A stretch of 64,000 nucleotides of DNA from assembly GCA_910587305.1 (NCBI GenBank), contig CAJUKV010000005.1, positions 1 to 64,000 of the forward strand, written 5' to 3'. The position numbers and the translations under genes were made by a program. Shown here in pieces: positions 42,117 to 49,816 of this stretch. The notes beneath the pieces were generated by a model. The model was not told the DNA's origin and did no database searches. It saw nothing but the letters and a program-made list of their open reading frames with translations. How positions within the stretch are numbered: position 1 is the stretch's first letter; each line of letters begins with the position of its first letter. Source of the DNA: an uncultured Lachnospiraceae bacterium. Its GTDB lineage: Bacteria > Bacillota > Clostridia > Lachnospirales > Lachnospiraceae.

Positions 42117-43199
42117 ATGAGAACTTATTTGGTAACCGGAGGAGCGGGCTTTATCGGCTCAAATTACATTCACTACATGTTTAAAAAATATGGAGACGAG
42201 ATCAGGATTATCAATGTGGACGCCCTTACCTATGCGGGAAATCTCGAAAATTTAAAAGAGCTGGAGGGACGGGATAACTACACCTTTGTAAAAGCGGATA
42301 TCTGCGATAAGGAAGCGATCACAAAAATCTTTGCTGAAAATGACATTGACAGAGTGGTGCATTTTGCGGCGGAGTCCCATGTAGACCGAAGCATCAAAAC
42401 GCCGGAAATATTTGTGCAGACGAATGTTTTGGGAACCGCGGTTATGCTCAACTGCGCAAAGGCGGCATGGGAAAATGAGGACGGCACGTTTAAGCCGGAC
42501 AAGAAATTTCTGCATGTATCAACGGATGAAGTGTATGGTTCTCTTACCGAGGACGGAGGGTATTTCTATGAAACGACGCCCTATGCGCCCCACAGCCCTT
42601 ATTCCGCCAGCAAAGCAAGCGCGGACATGCTTGTGAAGGCTTACATGGACACGTATAAGTTCCCCGCCAACATTACCAACTGCTCCAACAACTACGGGCC
42701 TTACCAGTTCCCCGAAAAGCTGATTCCGCTTATCATCAATAATGCGCTCCATGGAAAGAAACTGCCTGTTTACGGGGATGGAAAGAATGTGCGCGACTGG
42801 CTTTACGTGGAGGATCACGCGAAAGCCATTGATATGGTTCAGGAAAAGGGCAGACTCTTTGAGACCTACAATGTGGGCGGACATAACGAAAAGCAGAATA
42901 TTGAGATTATCCATATCATTTTAGACACCCTTCAGGAGATGCTGCCGGAGGGAGATCCCAGAAAAGAATTTATCAATGAGGATTTAATCACCTATGTGGA
43001 AGACCGGAAAGGCCATGACAGAAGATACGCTATTGCGCCGGATAAGATTAAGGCGGAGATTGGATGGGAGCCGGAAACCATGTTCAAAGAGGGCATCAGA
43101 CGCACAATCGAGTGGTTCTTTGCCAATGAAGAGTGGATGAAAAACGTTACCAGCGGCGATTACCAGAAATATTATGAGGATATGTACAAGAACCGCTAA
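42117..43199 (+). CDS. rmlB: dTDP-glucose 4,6-dehydratase
   Basis: Second step of dTDP-L-rhamnose synthesis: dTDP-glucose to dTDP-4-keto-6-deoxyglucose, NAD-dependent. 360 aa. The NAD motif GGAGFIGSNY is at residues 8-17, the catalytic STDEVYG near 130 and YSASKAS near 160, all as in active enzymes. ATG 42117 lies after ATGGAGGATTTGTAC; an upstream in-frame ATG at 42102 would contain the ribosome site. A terminator-like hairpin follows, then rmlA and rmlC. No rmlD is in the window. Confidence 0.96.
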   Translation: MRTYLVTGGAGFIGSNYIHYMFKKYGDEIRIINVDALTYAGNLENLKELEGRDNYTFVKADICDKEAITKIFAENDIDRVVHFAAESHVDRSIKTPEIFVQTNVLGTAVMLNCAKAAWENEDGTFKPDKKFLHVSTDEVYGSLTEDGGYFYETTPYAPHSPYSASKASADMLVKAYMDTYKFPANITNCSNNYGPYQFPEKLIPLIINNALHGKKLPVYGDGKNVRDWLYVEDHAKAIDMVQEKGRLFETYNVGGHNEKQNIEIIHIILDTLQEMLPEGDPRKEFINEDLITYVEDRKGHDRRYAIAPDKIKAEIGWEPETMFKEGIRRTIEWFFANEEWMKNVTSGDYQKYYEDMYKNR

Positions 43200-43208
43200 A
43201 CAGTGGAT

Positions 43209-43236
43209 GGGAGTGATTTACAATCGCTCCCTTTTT
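43209..43236 (+). terminator. Terminator between rmlB and rmlA, with possible promoter
   Basis: GGGAGTGATT and AATCGCTCCC (one G-T pair) around TAC, followed by TTTTT. Directly after comes TATACT (43241-43246), with a weak -35 inside the hairpin (TTACAA), so rmlA may also have its own start. Confidence 0.8.
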
Positions 43237-43297
43237 ATGGTATACTTAATCAAATTATGCGTATTTGTAAGAACGATTTTTTTGGAGGTATCCGATT

Positions 43298-44167
43298 ATG
43301 AAGGGAATTATTCTGGCAGGGGGAGCCGGGACAAGGCTTTATCCTCTGACAAAGGCAGTGAGCAAGCAGATTATGCCGGTCTATGATAAACCCATGATTT
43401 ATTATCCTTTATCAACCCTGATGCTGGCAGGAATCAGGGAGGTGCTTATTATTTCCACCCCCAGGGATTTGCCTGTTTTTAAGGAGCTTTTGGAGGATGG
43501 AAGCCAGCTTGGCATGAAGTTTTCCTATGCCGTGCAGGAAAAGCCCAGAGGGCTTGCGGACGCGTTTATTATCGGGGCGGATTTTATCGGGAAGGACAGC
43601 GTGGCGCTTGTGCTTGGCGATAATATTTTTTATGGACAGAGTTTTTCAAGGGTTTTAAGGGAAGTGGCGGCCAGGGAAAAGGGAGCGACCATATTTGGCT
43701 ATTATGTGCGCGACCCGAGGGAGTATGGAGTGGTTGAGTTTGACAAGACGGGAAAGGCTATCTCCATTGAAGAAAAACCAAAGAAGCCCAAAAGCAATTA
43801 TGCCGTGCCGGGCTTATATTTCTATGACAACCGCGTGGTGGAGATTGCGGCTAATGTAAAGCCCTCCGCCAGGGGAGAAATTGAAATCACCAGCATCAAC
43901 AATGAGTACCTGAAAATGGGAGACTTGTATGTGGAGACATTAGGGCGGGGGTTTGCCTGGCTTGATACGGGGAATCACGATTCATTGCTTGACGCGGCGG
44001 ATTTTGTGGCGGCTTTCCAAAAACGCCAGGGACTATATATTTCTTGTATTGAGGAAATTGCGTATAAGAGAGGGTTTATTGACAGAGAGCAGCTTCTGAA
44101 ATTGGCGGAGCCTCTGATGAAAACAAACTACGGGCAGTACATGAAAGAGGTTGCGGACGGATTATAA
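43298..44167 (+). CDS. rmlA: Glucose-1-phosphate thymidylyltransferase
   Basis: First step of dTDP-L-rhamnose synthesis: dTTP plus glucose-1-phosphate to dTDP-glucose. 289 aa. Nucleotide loop ILAGGAGTRLYPLT (residues 4-17), KQIMPVYDKPMIYYPL, VLGDNIFYG and EEKPKKPKSNYAV are all intact. Strong TTTGGAGGTATCCGATT leader. 99 bp after rmlB, 191 bp before rmlC. Confidence 0.97.
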   Translation: MKGIILAGGAGTRLYPLTKAVSKQIMPVYDKPMIYYPLSTLMLAGIREVLIISTPRDLPVFKELLEDGSQLGMKFSYAVQEKPRGLADAFIIGADFIGKDSVALVLGDNIFYGQSFSRVLREVAAREKGATIFGYYVRDPREYGVVEFDKTGKAISIEEKPKKPKSNYAVPGLYFYDNRVVEIAANVKPSARGEIEITSINNEYLKMGDLYVETLGRGFAWLDTGNHDSLLDAADFVAAFQKRQGLYISCIEEIAYKRGFIDREQLLKLAEPLMKTNYGQYMKEVADGL

Positions 44168-44213
44168 GAAGGCGGATTTATTACGGCGTAATACACATTT
44201 AACGGCATATGGG

Positions 44214-44351
44214 CCCTGGGATTGGAATAAAGGAATTTTGAGGGTATATGGCCGTAGGATAAAAGAATTTGTGAGTGGCGTATGCCTGGGGATAGGGGAA
44301 TTTGCGAAAGACGTCTGCTTTTTGATAAAGAATTTTGCGAAAGGAGTTTAG
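44214..44351 (+). repeat. Degenerate 33-38 bp repeats between rmlA and rmlC
   Basis: Four approximate units each contain GGATA/GGATT...GAATTT and GCGAAAG/GTGAGTG (for example GATAGGGGAATTTGCGAAAG and GATAAAGAATTTTGCGAAAG). In one frame the units read as 11-residue repeats (IKEFVSGVCLG, IGEFAKDVCFL, IKNFAKGV). No ribosome site or start supports translation. Confidence 0.5.
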
Positions 44352-44358
44352 CAGTAAA

Positions 44359-44925
44359 ATGGGTAAGATAACGGTGGAAACATGTGAGATTGAGGGGCTA
44401 AAGGTAATTACCCCCACGGTTTTCGGGGATGAGCGCGGATATTTTGTGGAAACGTATCATTATAATGACTATAAGGAGGCCGGCATAGACCAGATATTTG
44501 TGCAGGATAACCAGTCTTCCTCGGTTAAGAATGTCCTCCGGGGCCTGCATTTTCAGATTCAATTTCCGCAGGATAAGCTGGCGAGAGTGATATCCGGGGA
44601 AGTTTTTGATGTGGCGGTAGATTTAAGGCCCGGATCGGTAACTTATGGAAAATGGCATGGCGTTGTTCTTTCGGCGGAGAACAAAAAGCAGTTTTTTGTT
44701 CCAAAGAATTTCGCCCATGGCTTTTTGGTGCTTTCGGATTATGCGGAGTTTGCTTATAAATGCACGGACTTTTACCATCCCAACGACGAGGGCGGTATCA
44801 GGTTTGACGATCCGGATATAGGCGTTGCGTGGCCCATTTTACCGGGAACAGAGCTTATCATGTCGGATAAGGATAAAAAGTGGGGCGGCCTGAAAGAATA
44901 TACGGAAAGCAAAAAGAACGGATAA
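44359..44925 (+). CDS. rmlC: dTDP-4-dehydrorhamnose 3,5-epimerase
   Basis: Third step of dTDP-L-rhamnose synthesis. 188 aa cupin. Motifs: DERGYFVETYH, QDNQSSSVKNVLRGLHFQ (catalytic His in LRGLHFQ), GEVFDVAVDLR, FFVPKNFAHGFLVLSD and the C-terminal DPDIGVAWPI. AAGGAG is 12 nt before the ATG, slightly long. The ABC permease starts 37 bp after its stop. Confidence 0.96.
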   Translation: MGKITVETCEIEGLKVITPTVFGDERGYFVETYHYNDYKEAGIDQIFVQDNQSSSVKNVLRGLHFQIQFPQDKLARVISGEVFDVAVDLRPGSVTYGKWHGVVLSAENKKQFFVPKNFAHGFLVLSDYAEFAYKCTDFYHPNDEGGIRFDDPDIGVAWPILPGTELIMSDKDKKWGGLKEYTESKKNG

Positions 44926-44962
44926 TTTGCGTGCCTGCTTTAGCGGGCAGATGGGAGTTAGC

Positions 44963-45982
44963 GTGAAAGAAAAAAAGGGCTTTTGTTTCAAGAAGCTGCC
45001 AAAGCCGGTAGGGATTGGAATTTTCTATGGGCTTTGCTTTTTGGTGGCGGTTATGGTGCTTACCCATTATAACCCTTTAGCGCCTGATCAACATACGGAA
45101 AATTTAAAGAAGTATTGCGCCTGCGCGCTGCTTGCGCTTGCGTGTATTATTTTTGGGTTGTATTATGACAGGATGTTTATTATCCCGAAGGAATTATTTC
45201 AAAGCAGGGAGCTTATATGGAAGCTCTCTAAAAATGATTTTAAGAAACGTTATGCCGGTTCTTATCTGGGCTTTTTGTGGGCGTTGGTACAGCCGGTGGT
45301 AACGGTTGTTATGTATTGGATTGTGTTTGATAAGGTGTTTCAGACCAGAAGTCAGCTTGTGGCCAGCGGCGTTGAGGTACCGTATGTTTTGTATCTCACA
45401 GCGGGACTTGTGCCTTGGTTTTACTTTTCGGAGGCGATTACGAATGGAACCAGCGCGCTTTTGGAGTACAGCTATCTGGTAAAAAAAGTAGTATTTAATA
45501 TCAGTATTCTACCTATTATTAAACTGATTGCGGCTACCTTCATTCATGTGTTTTTTGTGGCGGTTCTTTTGGTTGTGGCCGTATTTTATGGGTATTATCC
45601 CAATATTTATACGCTTCAAATTGTGTATTACAGCTTTTGTTTGTTTGTGCTGGTGCTGGCCATGAGCTATTGTACCTGTGCGGTTGTGGTATTTTTCAGG
45701 GATTTGGCCCAGATTATCAACATTGGACTGCAGGTAGGTATGTGGGCAACGCCTATTCTCTGGAACATTGATATGCTCAATAATCCCAAGATTATCACTC
45801 TTTTTAAGCTAAATCCGCTGGTTTATATTGTAAACGGCTATCGGAACGCCATATATGGCGACGAGTGGTTTTTTGAGCATTTTTATTCCTCCACCTATTT
45901 CTGGATTTTTACGGTAACCTTATTTTGCATAGGGTCATTGATTTTCAAACGATTGAAGGTACATTTTGCAGATGTGCTATAA
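44963..45982 (+). CDS. ABC-2 type polysaccharide export permease (Wzm/TagG-like)
   Basis: The membrane half of an ABC exporter for polyprenyl-linked glycan. About 339 aa. The C-terminal about 260 residues form the usual six-TM ABC-2 domain (RELIWKLSKNDFKKRYAGSYLGFLWALVQP at the start; WATPILWNID near the end). Two additional N-terminal TM helices (about 12-32 and 45-62) are not part of the usual domain. The start is GTG 44963, five nt after GGGAG; the region before it has the hairpin TGCCTGCTTTAGCGGGCA and GATGGGAGTTAGC, the same form as hairpin 3 plus tail of element I copy F1. The ATPase gene follows after a tandem array. Confidence 0.92.
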   Translation: MKEKKGFCFKKLPKPVGIGIFYGLCFLVAVMVLTHYNPLAPDQHTENLKKYCACALLALACIIFGLYYDRMFIIPKELFQSRELIWKLSKNDFKKRYAGSYLGFLWALVQPVVTVVMYWIVFDKVFQTRSQLVASGVEVPYVLYLTAGLVPWFYFSEAITNGTSALLEYSYLVKKVVFNISILPIIKLIAATFIHVFFVAVLLVVAVFYGYYPNIYTLQIVYYSFCLFVLVLAMSYCTCAVVVFFRDLAQIINIGLQVGMWATPILWNIDMLNNPKIITLFKLNPLVYIVNGYRNAIYGDEWFFEHFYSSTYFWIFTVTLFCIGSLIFKRLKVHFADVL

Positions 45983-45993
45983 AGAGATAATGT

Positions 45994-46207
45994 TTGATGG
46001 CGGCAGTGCAGTACCGAAAGCTATGCTTACGGTATATGACAACAGGCTATGCTTATCGCACATGACAACAGGCTATGCTTATCGCACATGACAACAGGTT
46101 TTACTTATTGTACATGACAACAGGCTCTGCCTATTGCACATGACAACAGGTTTTGCCTGCTGTATATGACAACAGGCTCTGCCTGTTGGATGCAGGGAGT
46201 ATAATAA
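45994..46207 (+). repeat. Leader element III, copy P4, with a 26-bp tandem array (46036-46191)
   Basis: A hairpin like P1 (GCAGTACCGAAAGC...GCTTACGGTAT) is followed by six head-to-tail 26-bp units starting at 46036, 46062, 46088, 46114, 46140 and 46166, each ATGACAACAGG plus a pairing second half (such as TCTGCCTGTT). Units 2 and 3 of the series (46036, 46062) are identical. The array ends in GCAGGGAGTATAATAA and ATG 46208. No spacers, so it is not a CRISPR array. Confidence 0.93.
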
Positions 46208-47560
46208 ATGGAAGAAAAGAACGTTGCCATACAGGTAAAAGGACTGGAAAAAGCATACAAGCTCTATGATAAGCCTTCGGACAGACTCAAAGAGGCGCTG
46301 GGGCTGGCAAGGAAAAAGCGCTATAAGGAGCACTATGCCCTTAAAGGGGTGGACTTAACCATTCGCCAGGGGGAAACGGTAGGGATCATCGGCACAAACG
46401 GTTCCGGGAAATCTACGATTCTCAAAATAATAACAGGTGTTCTTAATCCCTCAAACGGATCTGTAGAAGTGAATGGGCGAATTTCAGCGCTGCTTGAGCT
46501 GGGCGCGGGCTTTAACATGGAATATAATGGGATTGAAAACGTTTATTTAAATGGCACTATGATTGGATTTTCCAAAAAAGAAATTGACGCCAGAATGAAT
46601 GAAATTCTAAATTTTGCAGACATTGGAGACTATGTCTACCAGCCTGTTAAGACTTACTCAAGCGGTATGTTTGTAAGGCTTGCATTTGCAGTGGCCATTA
46701 ATATTGATCCGGAAATATTGATTGTGGACGAAGCCCTGTCCGTAGGGGATGTTTTTTTTCAGGCTAAATGCTACCATAAATTTGAAGAATTTAAAAATAT
46801 GGGGAAAACCATAGTGTTTGTAAGTCACGACCTGAGCAGTATCAGCAAATACTGCGACAGGGTGGTGTTATTAAATCAAGGTGTAAAACTGGGCGAAGGC
46901 ACTCCCAAAGAAATGATAGACGCCTATAAGCAGGTGCTGGTAGGTCAGTATCCTGTCCCGGGAGAAGGGCATGAAGGACTTTTAGAAGATAAGGATATCA
47001 AAGCGGCGGCAGCAAAGGCAGGAGAGGGCGCATCTGAGGCGGAGGGCTCTGTTTCAGGGAGCTTTGGCATGGAAAATTCCGACACGGTAAAGAATCCGGA
47101 ATTGCTGGAGTATGGAACAAAAGCGGCTGTTATTGAAGATTATTTTATCAAAGATGAGGCAGGACGCAAGTGCAGCGCAATTTTGAAAGGCGGGGAGTGC
47201 AGCATACATATGAGGGTGCGTTTTGTGGAGGATATCAGTGAGCCTATTTTTGCCTTTACCATTAAAAATATCAAGGGTGTGGAAATTACGGGAACCAATA
47301 CCATGGTGGAGAAGGCTTTTTTAGACTCGGTGAAAGCAGGGAGCGTGAAACACATTGCTTTTACCCAGAGACTTGATCTGCAGGGGGGAGAATACCTCCT
47401 TTCCCTTGGGGTTACCGGCTATGAAAATGAAGATTTTAAAGTGTATCACAGACTTTATGACGTAATGGACTTGACGGTGATTTCGGATAAAGATACGGTG
47501 GGATATTACGACACAAATTCAAAGATTACGGTTATGGACCAGTGTGAAGAAAAGTTCTAA
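46208..47560 (+). CDS. ABC exporter ATPase with C-terminal carbohydrate-binding domain (Wzt-like)
   Basis: Energises glycan export with the Wzm-like permease. 450 aa. Walker A GTNGSGKST (about residues 61-69), signature SSGMFVRLAFA (about 150), Walker B ILIVDEALSVGD, and the SHD switch. Residues about 330-450 form a beta-sandwich Wzt-C type domain (ISEPIFAFTIKNIKGVEITGTN), which in E. coli O9a reads the chain terminus before export. Its presence suggests that a terminal modification controls export here, matching the methyltransferase-kinase encoded next. The last six codons (CEEKF and stop) come from element I copy E. Confidence 0.93.
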   Translation: MEEKNVAIQVKGLEKAYKLYDKPSDRLKEALGLARKKRYKEHYALKGVDLTIRQGETVGIIGTNGSGKSTILKIITGVLNPSNGSVEVNGRISALLELGAGFNMEYNGIENVYLNGTMIGFSKKEIDARMNEILNFADIGDYVYQPVKTYSSGMFVRLAFAVAINIDPEILIVDEALSVGDVFFQAKCYHKFEEFKNMGKTIVFVSHDLSSISKYCDRVVLLNQGVKLGEGTPKEMIDAYKQVLVGQYPVPGEGHEGLLEDKDIKAAAAKAGEGASEAEGSVSGSFGMENSDTVKNPELLEYGTKAAVIEDYFIKDEAGRKCSAILKGGECSIHMRVRFVEDISEPIFAFTIKNIKGVEITGTNTMVEKAFLDSVKAGSVKHIAFTQRLDLQGGEYLLSLGVTGYENEDFKVYHRLYDVMDLTVISDKDTVGYYDTNSKITVMDQCEEKF

Positions 47561-47646
47561 GGTGTCAAAAAACGCCGCCTAAGAAAATCCAAATCATCTC
47601 TCAAAGAATCGCCTTACAGCGATTCTTCTGAAAAGTTTATGTATTG
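47542..47646 (+). repeat. Interspersed element I, copy E
   Basis: GTGTGAAG at 47542 lies inside the wzt-like gene and supplies its TAA stop. Hairpin 1 (AAGGTGTC / CGCCGCCTAAG, one G-T pair) and hairpin 2 (AAGAATCGCC / GCGATTCTT) are present. Hairpin 3 and the 3' tail are missing; CTTCACAC is replaced by the alternative ATCATCT arm. Confidence 0.85.
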
Positions 47647-47663
47647 TGGAAAGGAAGTATTTC

Positions 47664-49769
47664 ATGAGTGAAGTAAAAGAAAGACCGACGCCTGTACATT
47701 TGAAGGAAGACGAGGTGCTTAACAGGCTTCCTGAAAAAATAGGGGATGTGATTTTAAATTACAAGTATTATTCAGGAAAAGATTTGTACAGCGACGGAAA
47801 TATAGAAGATGAAATACTGGCAATTGTGAAGGATGCATCCCGGGTAGAATATCCCGCTATAATAGAAAGAAAGAAAAGCTGGCCGGTTTTATATCATTTA
47901 TCGCCTCTTAGAGGGAACATTGTGGACTGGCTGCCCATTGGCCGTAAAGATAAGGTGCTTGAAATTGGATCGGGATGCGGCGCAATCACGGAGAAGCTGG
48001 CGGAAAAAGCGGGGAGCGTGACCTGTGTGGATTTGTCCGCTAAGAGAAGTCATATTAATGCTTACCGGAACCACGATAAAGATAATATTGAAATTTATGT
48101 GGGAAATTTCAGTGATATTGAACCTTCGCTGTCGGAGGATTATGATTATATTTGTATGATAGGCGCTTTTGAATATGGACAGTCTTATATTCATACGGAT
48201 ACGCCTTATGAAGATTTCTTTAAAATTATCAAAAAGCATATCAAAAAGGACGGCCATATTATCATTGCCATAGAAAATAAATTCGGCTTAAAATATTGGG
48301 CAGGCTGTAAGGAGGACCATCTGGGAACCTATTTTAGCGGCCTTGAGGGATATCCGGAAGGGGGGAGCGCCCGTACTTTTACCCGTCAGGGGTTGGAAAA
48401 AATTTTCAATAGTTGTGGTCTTTCGGAGTATTCTTTTTATTACCCTTATCCGGATTATAAATTTCCCACCATGATTTTTTCCGATAAAAGGCTGCCAAGC
48501 CGGGGGGAACTAACGGATAATTTGCGTAATTTTGATCGGGACAGACTGGAGCTTTTTCATGAGAAATATGTTTTTGACAGCATAATGGAAGACGGTTTAT
48601 TTGATATTTTTTCTAATTCTTACCTGGCAGTGATTGGGGAAAAATTTGATACTTCTTATGTAAAATATTCAAACGATCGGGCTGTGGAATATGCTCTGCG
48701 TACAGAGATTTTAGATATCCCCAAGGGCAGGGTTGTGCGGAAAGTTCCCTTAAATGAAAGCGCCTTCGAGCATATAAAAAAGATGGAGCGGTTCTGCAAA
48801 TTATTGAAGGAGCGCTATCATGGCAGCGGACTGCGTATTAATCCATGTAAGATATCGGAGAAAAAAGGCTATGCGGAATTTCCCCATGAGAAAGGCGTTT
48901 CCTTAGAGGAGCTTTTGGACCAATGTCTCGAAAGAGATGATATGGATGAATTTTATCGCCTTTTTGACAGATATTATGAACTGATATCTTATGGGGAAGA
49001 TATGCCGGTGACGGATTATGACCTGGTTTTTGCCAATATACTGGTGGACGGCGATAAATGGACCGTGATTGATTATGAATGGACGGTGGAAGAAAAAGTA
49101 CCTGCGCCGGAGATTGCCTTTCGGGCATTATACTGTTATGTGCTGGCGGAGGAAAAGCGCAATAAGCTAAACCTGGAAATGCTAATGGGCAGGCTGGGAA
49201 TCAGCGAGCAGGCGGCCGAAGAATATCGGACGAAAGAAAAAAGGTTCCAAAAGCAGGTGACGGGAAAGAGGAAATCCATGGGAGAGCTTCGGGTTGACAT
49301 GGGCAATTGCTGCGTGAGCCCTATGAAGCTGATGGAGTTACATACAAAGGAAATCTTAAACCAGCGAATACAGCTTTATTATGACAGGGGAGAAGGATTT
49401 CAGGAGGAGGATTCTCATTATATCCCGGATATTTATTTAGACGACTATAAAATAGCAGTTGAAATTCCTTTTGACGGAAGTGTGAAGGCTTTAAGAATAG
49501 ATCCGGCAGACCGTTCTTGTATGGTGAAAATCGAGGAGCTTAGTTTAAACGACAAGGCCATCCCTCTCCATAAAAGGTATGTGGAGACGAACGGCAAAGC
49601 TATAAAAGCGGGCAGTTATGTCTTTGATACACAGGATCCTAATATCACAGTAAGGGTATCCGCCCTTCCCATGACAGGTGAAAACATACTTTCCGTTAAA
49701 ATGGAGATAACGCCTGTACCATCGGATATGGCGTTGGACGTAATGGGTGCTATTAAAAAATTCTTCTAA
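47664..49769 (+). CDS. Methyltransferase-kinase fusion, WbdD-like chain terminator
   Basis: 701 aa soluble protein. An N-terminal class I SAM methyltransferase (motif I VLEIGSGCGAITE at about residues 98-110; FEYGQSYI, HIIIAIENKFGLKYWAG) is followed by a kinase-like domain with TDYDLVFANIL (about 450-460) and VIDYEWT (about 470), the catalytic-loop and metal-binding pattern of small-molecule kinases. The combination and the position after Wzm/Wzt-like genes match WbdD, which phosphorylates and methylates the end of the O9a chain to stop elongation and license export. The C-terminal part (about 580-701) is beta-rich, without the WbdD coiled coil. ATG 47664 follows AAAGGAAG. Confidence 0.8.
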   Translation: MSEVKERPTPVHLKEDEVLNRLPEKIGDVILNYKYYSGKDLYSDGNIEDEILAIVKDASRVEYPAIIERKKSWPVLYHLSPLRGNIVDWLPIGRKDKVLEIGSGCGAITEKLAEKAGSVTCVDLSAKRSHINAYRNHDKDNIEIYVGNFSDIEPSLSEDYDYICMIGAFEYGQSYIHTDTPYEDFFKIIKKHIKKDGHIIIAIENKFGLKYWAGCKEDHLGTYFSGLEGYPEGGSARTFTRQGLEKIFNSCGLSEYSFYYPYPDYKFPTMIFSDKRLPSRGELTDNLRNFDRDRLELFHEKYVFDSIMEDGLFDIFSNSYLAVIGEKFDTSYVKYSNDRAVEYALRTEILDIPKGRVVRKVPLNESAFEHIKKMERFCKLLKERYHGSGLRINPCKISEKKGYAEFPHEKGVSLEELLDQCLERDDMDEFYRLFDRYYELISYGEDMPVTDYDLVFANILVDGDKWTVIDYEWTVEEKVPAPEIAFRALYCYVLAEEKRNKLNLEMLMGRLGISEQAAEEYRTKEKRFQKQVTGKRKSMGELRVDMGNCCVSPMKLMELHTKEILNQRIQLYYDRGEGFQEEDSHYIPDIYLDDYKIAVEIPFDGSVKALRIDPADRSCMVKIEELSLNDKAIPLHKRYVETNGKAIKAGSYVFDTQDPNITVRVSALPMTGENILSVKMEITPVPSDMALDVMGAIKKFF

Positions 49770-49816
49770 AAGGAAATTGGGAACAGCTTAAGAAGGATAG
49801 AAGGAGGAAATAGAAG

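Noticed and set aside
44151..44351. 66-codon frame starting at TTG inside rmlA
   Set aside because: No ribosome site, a start inside another gene, and repetitive content; noted as repeats only.
46036..46191. CRISPR array
   Set aside because: The 26-bp units are head to tail without spacers, so it is a simple tandem repeat.
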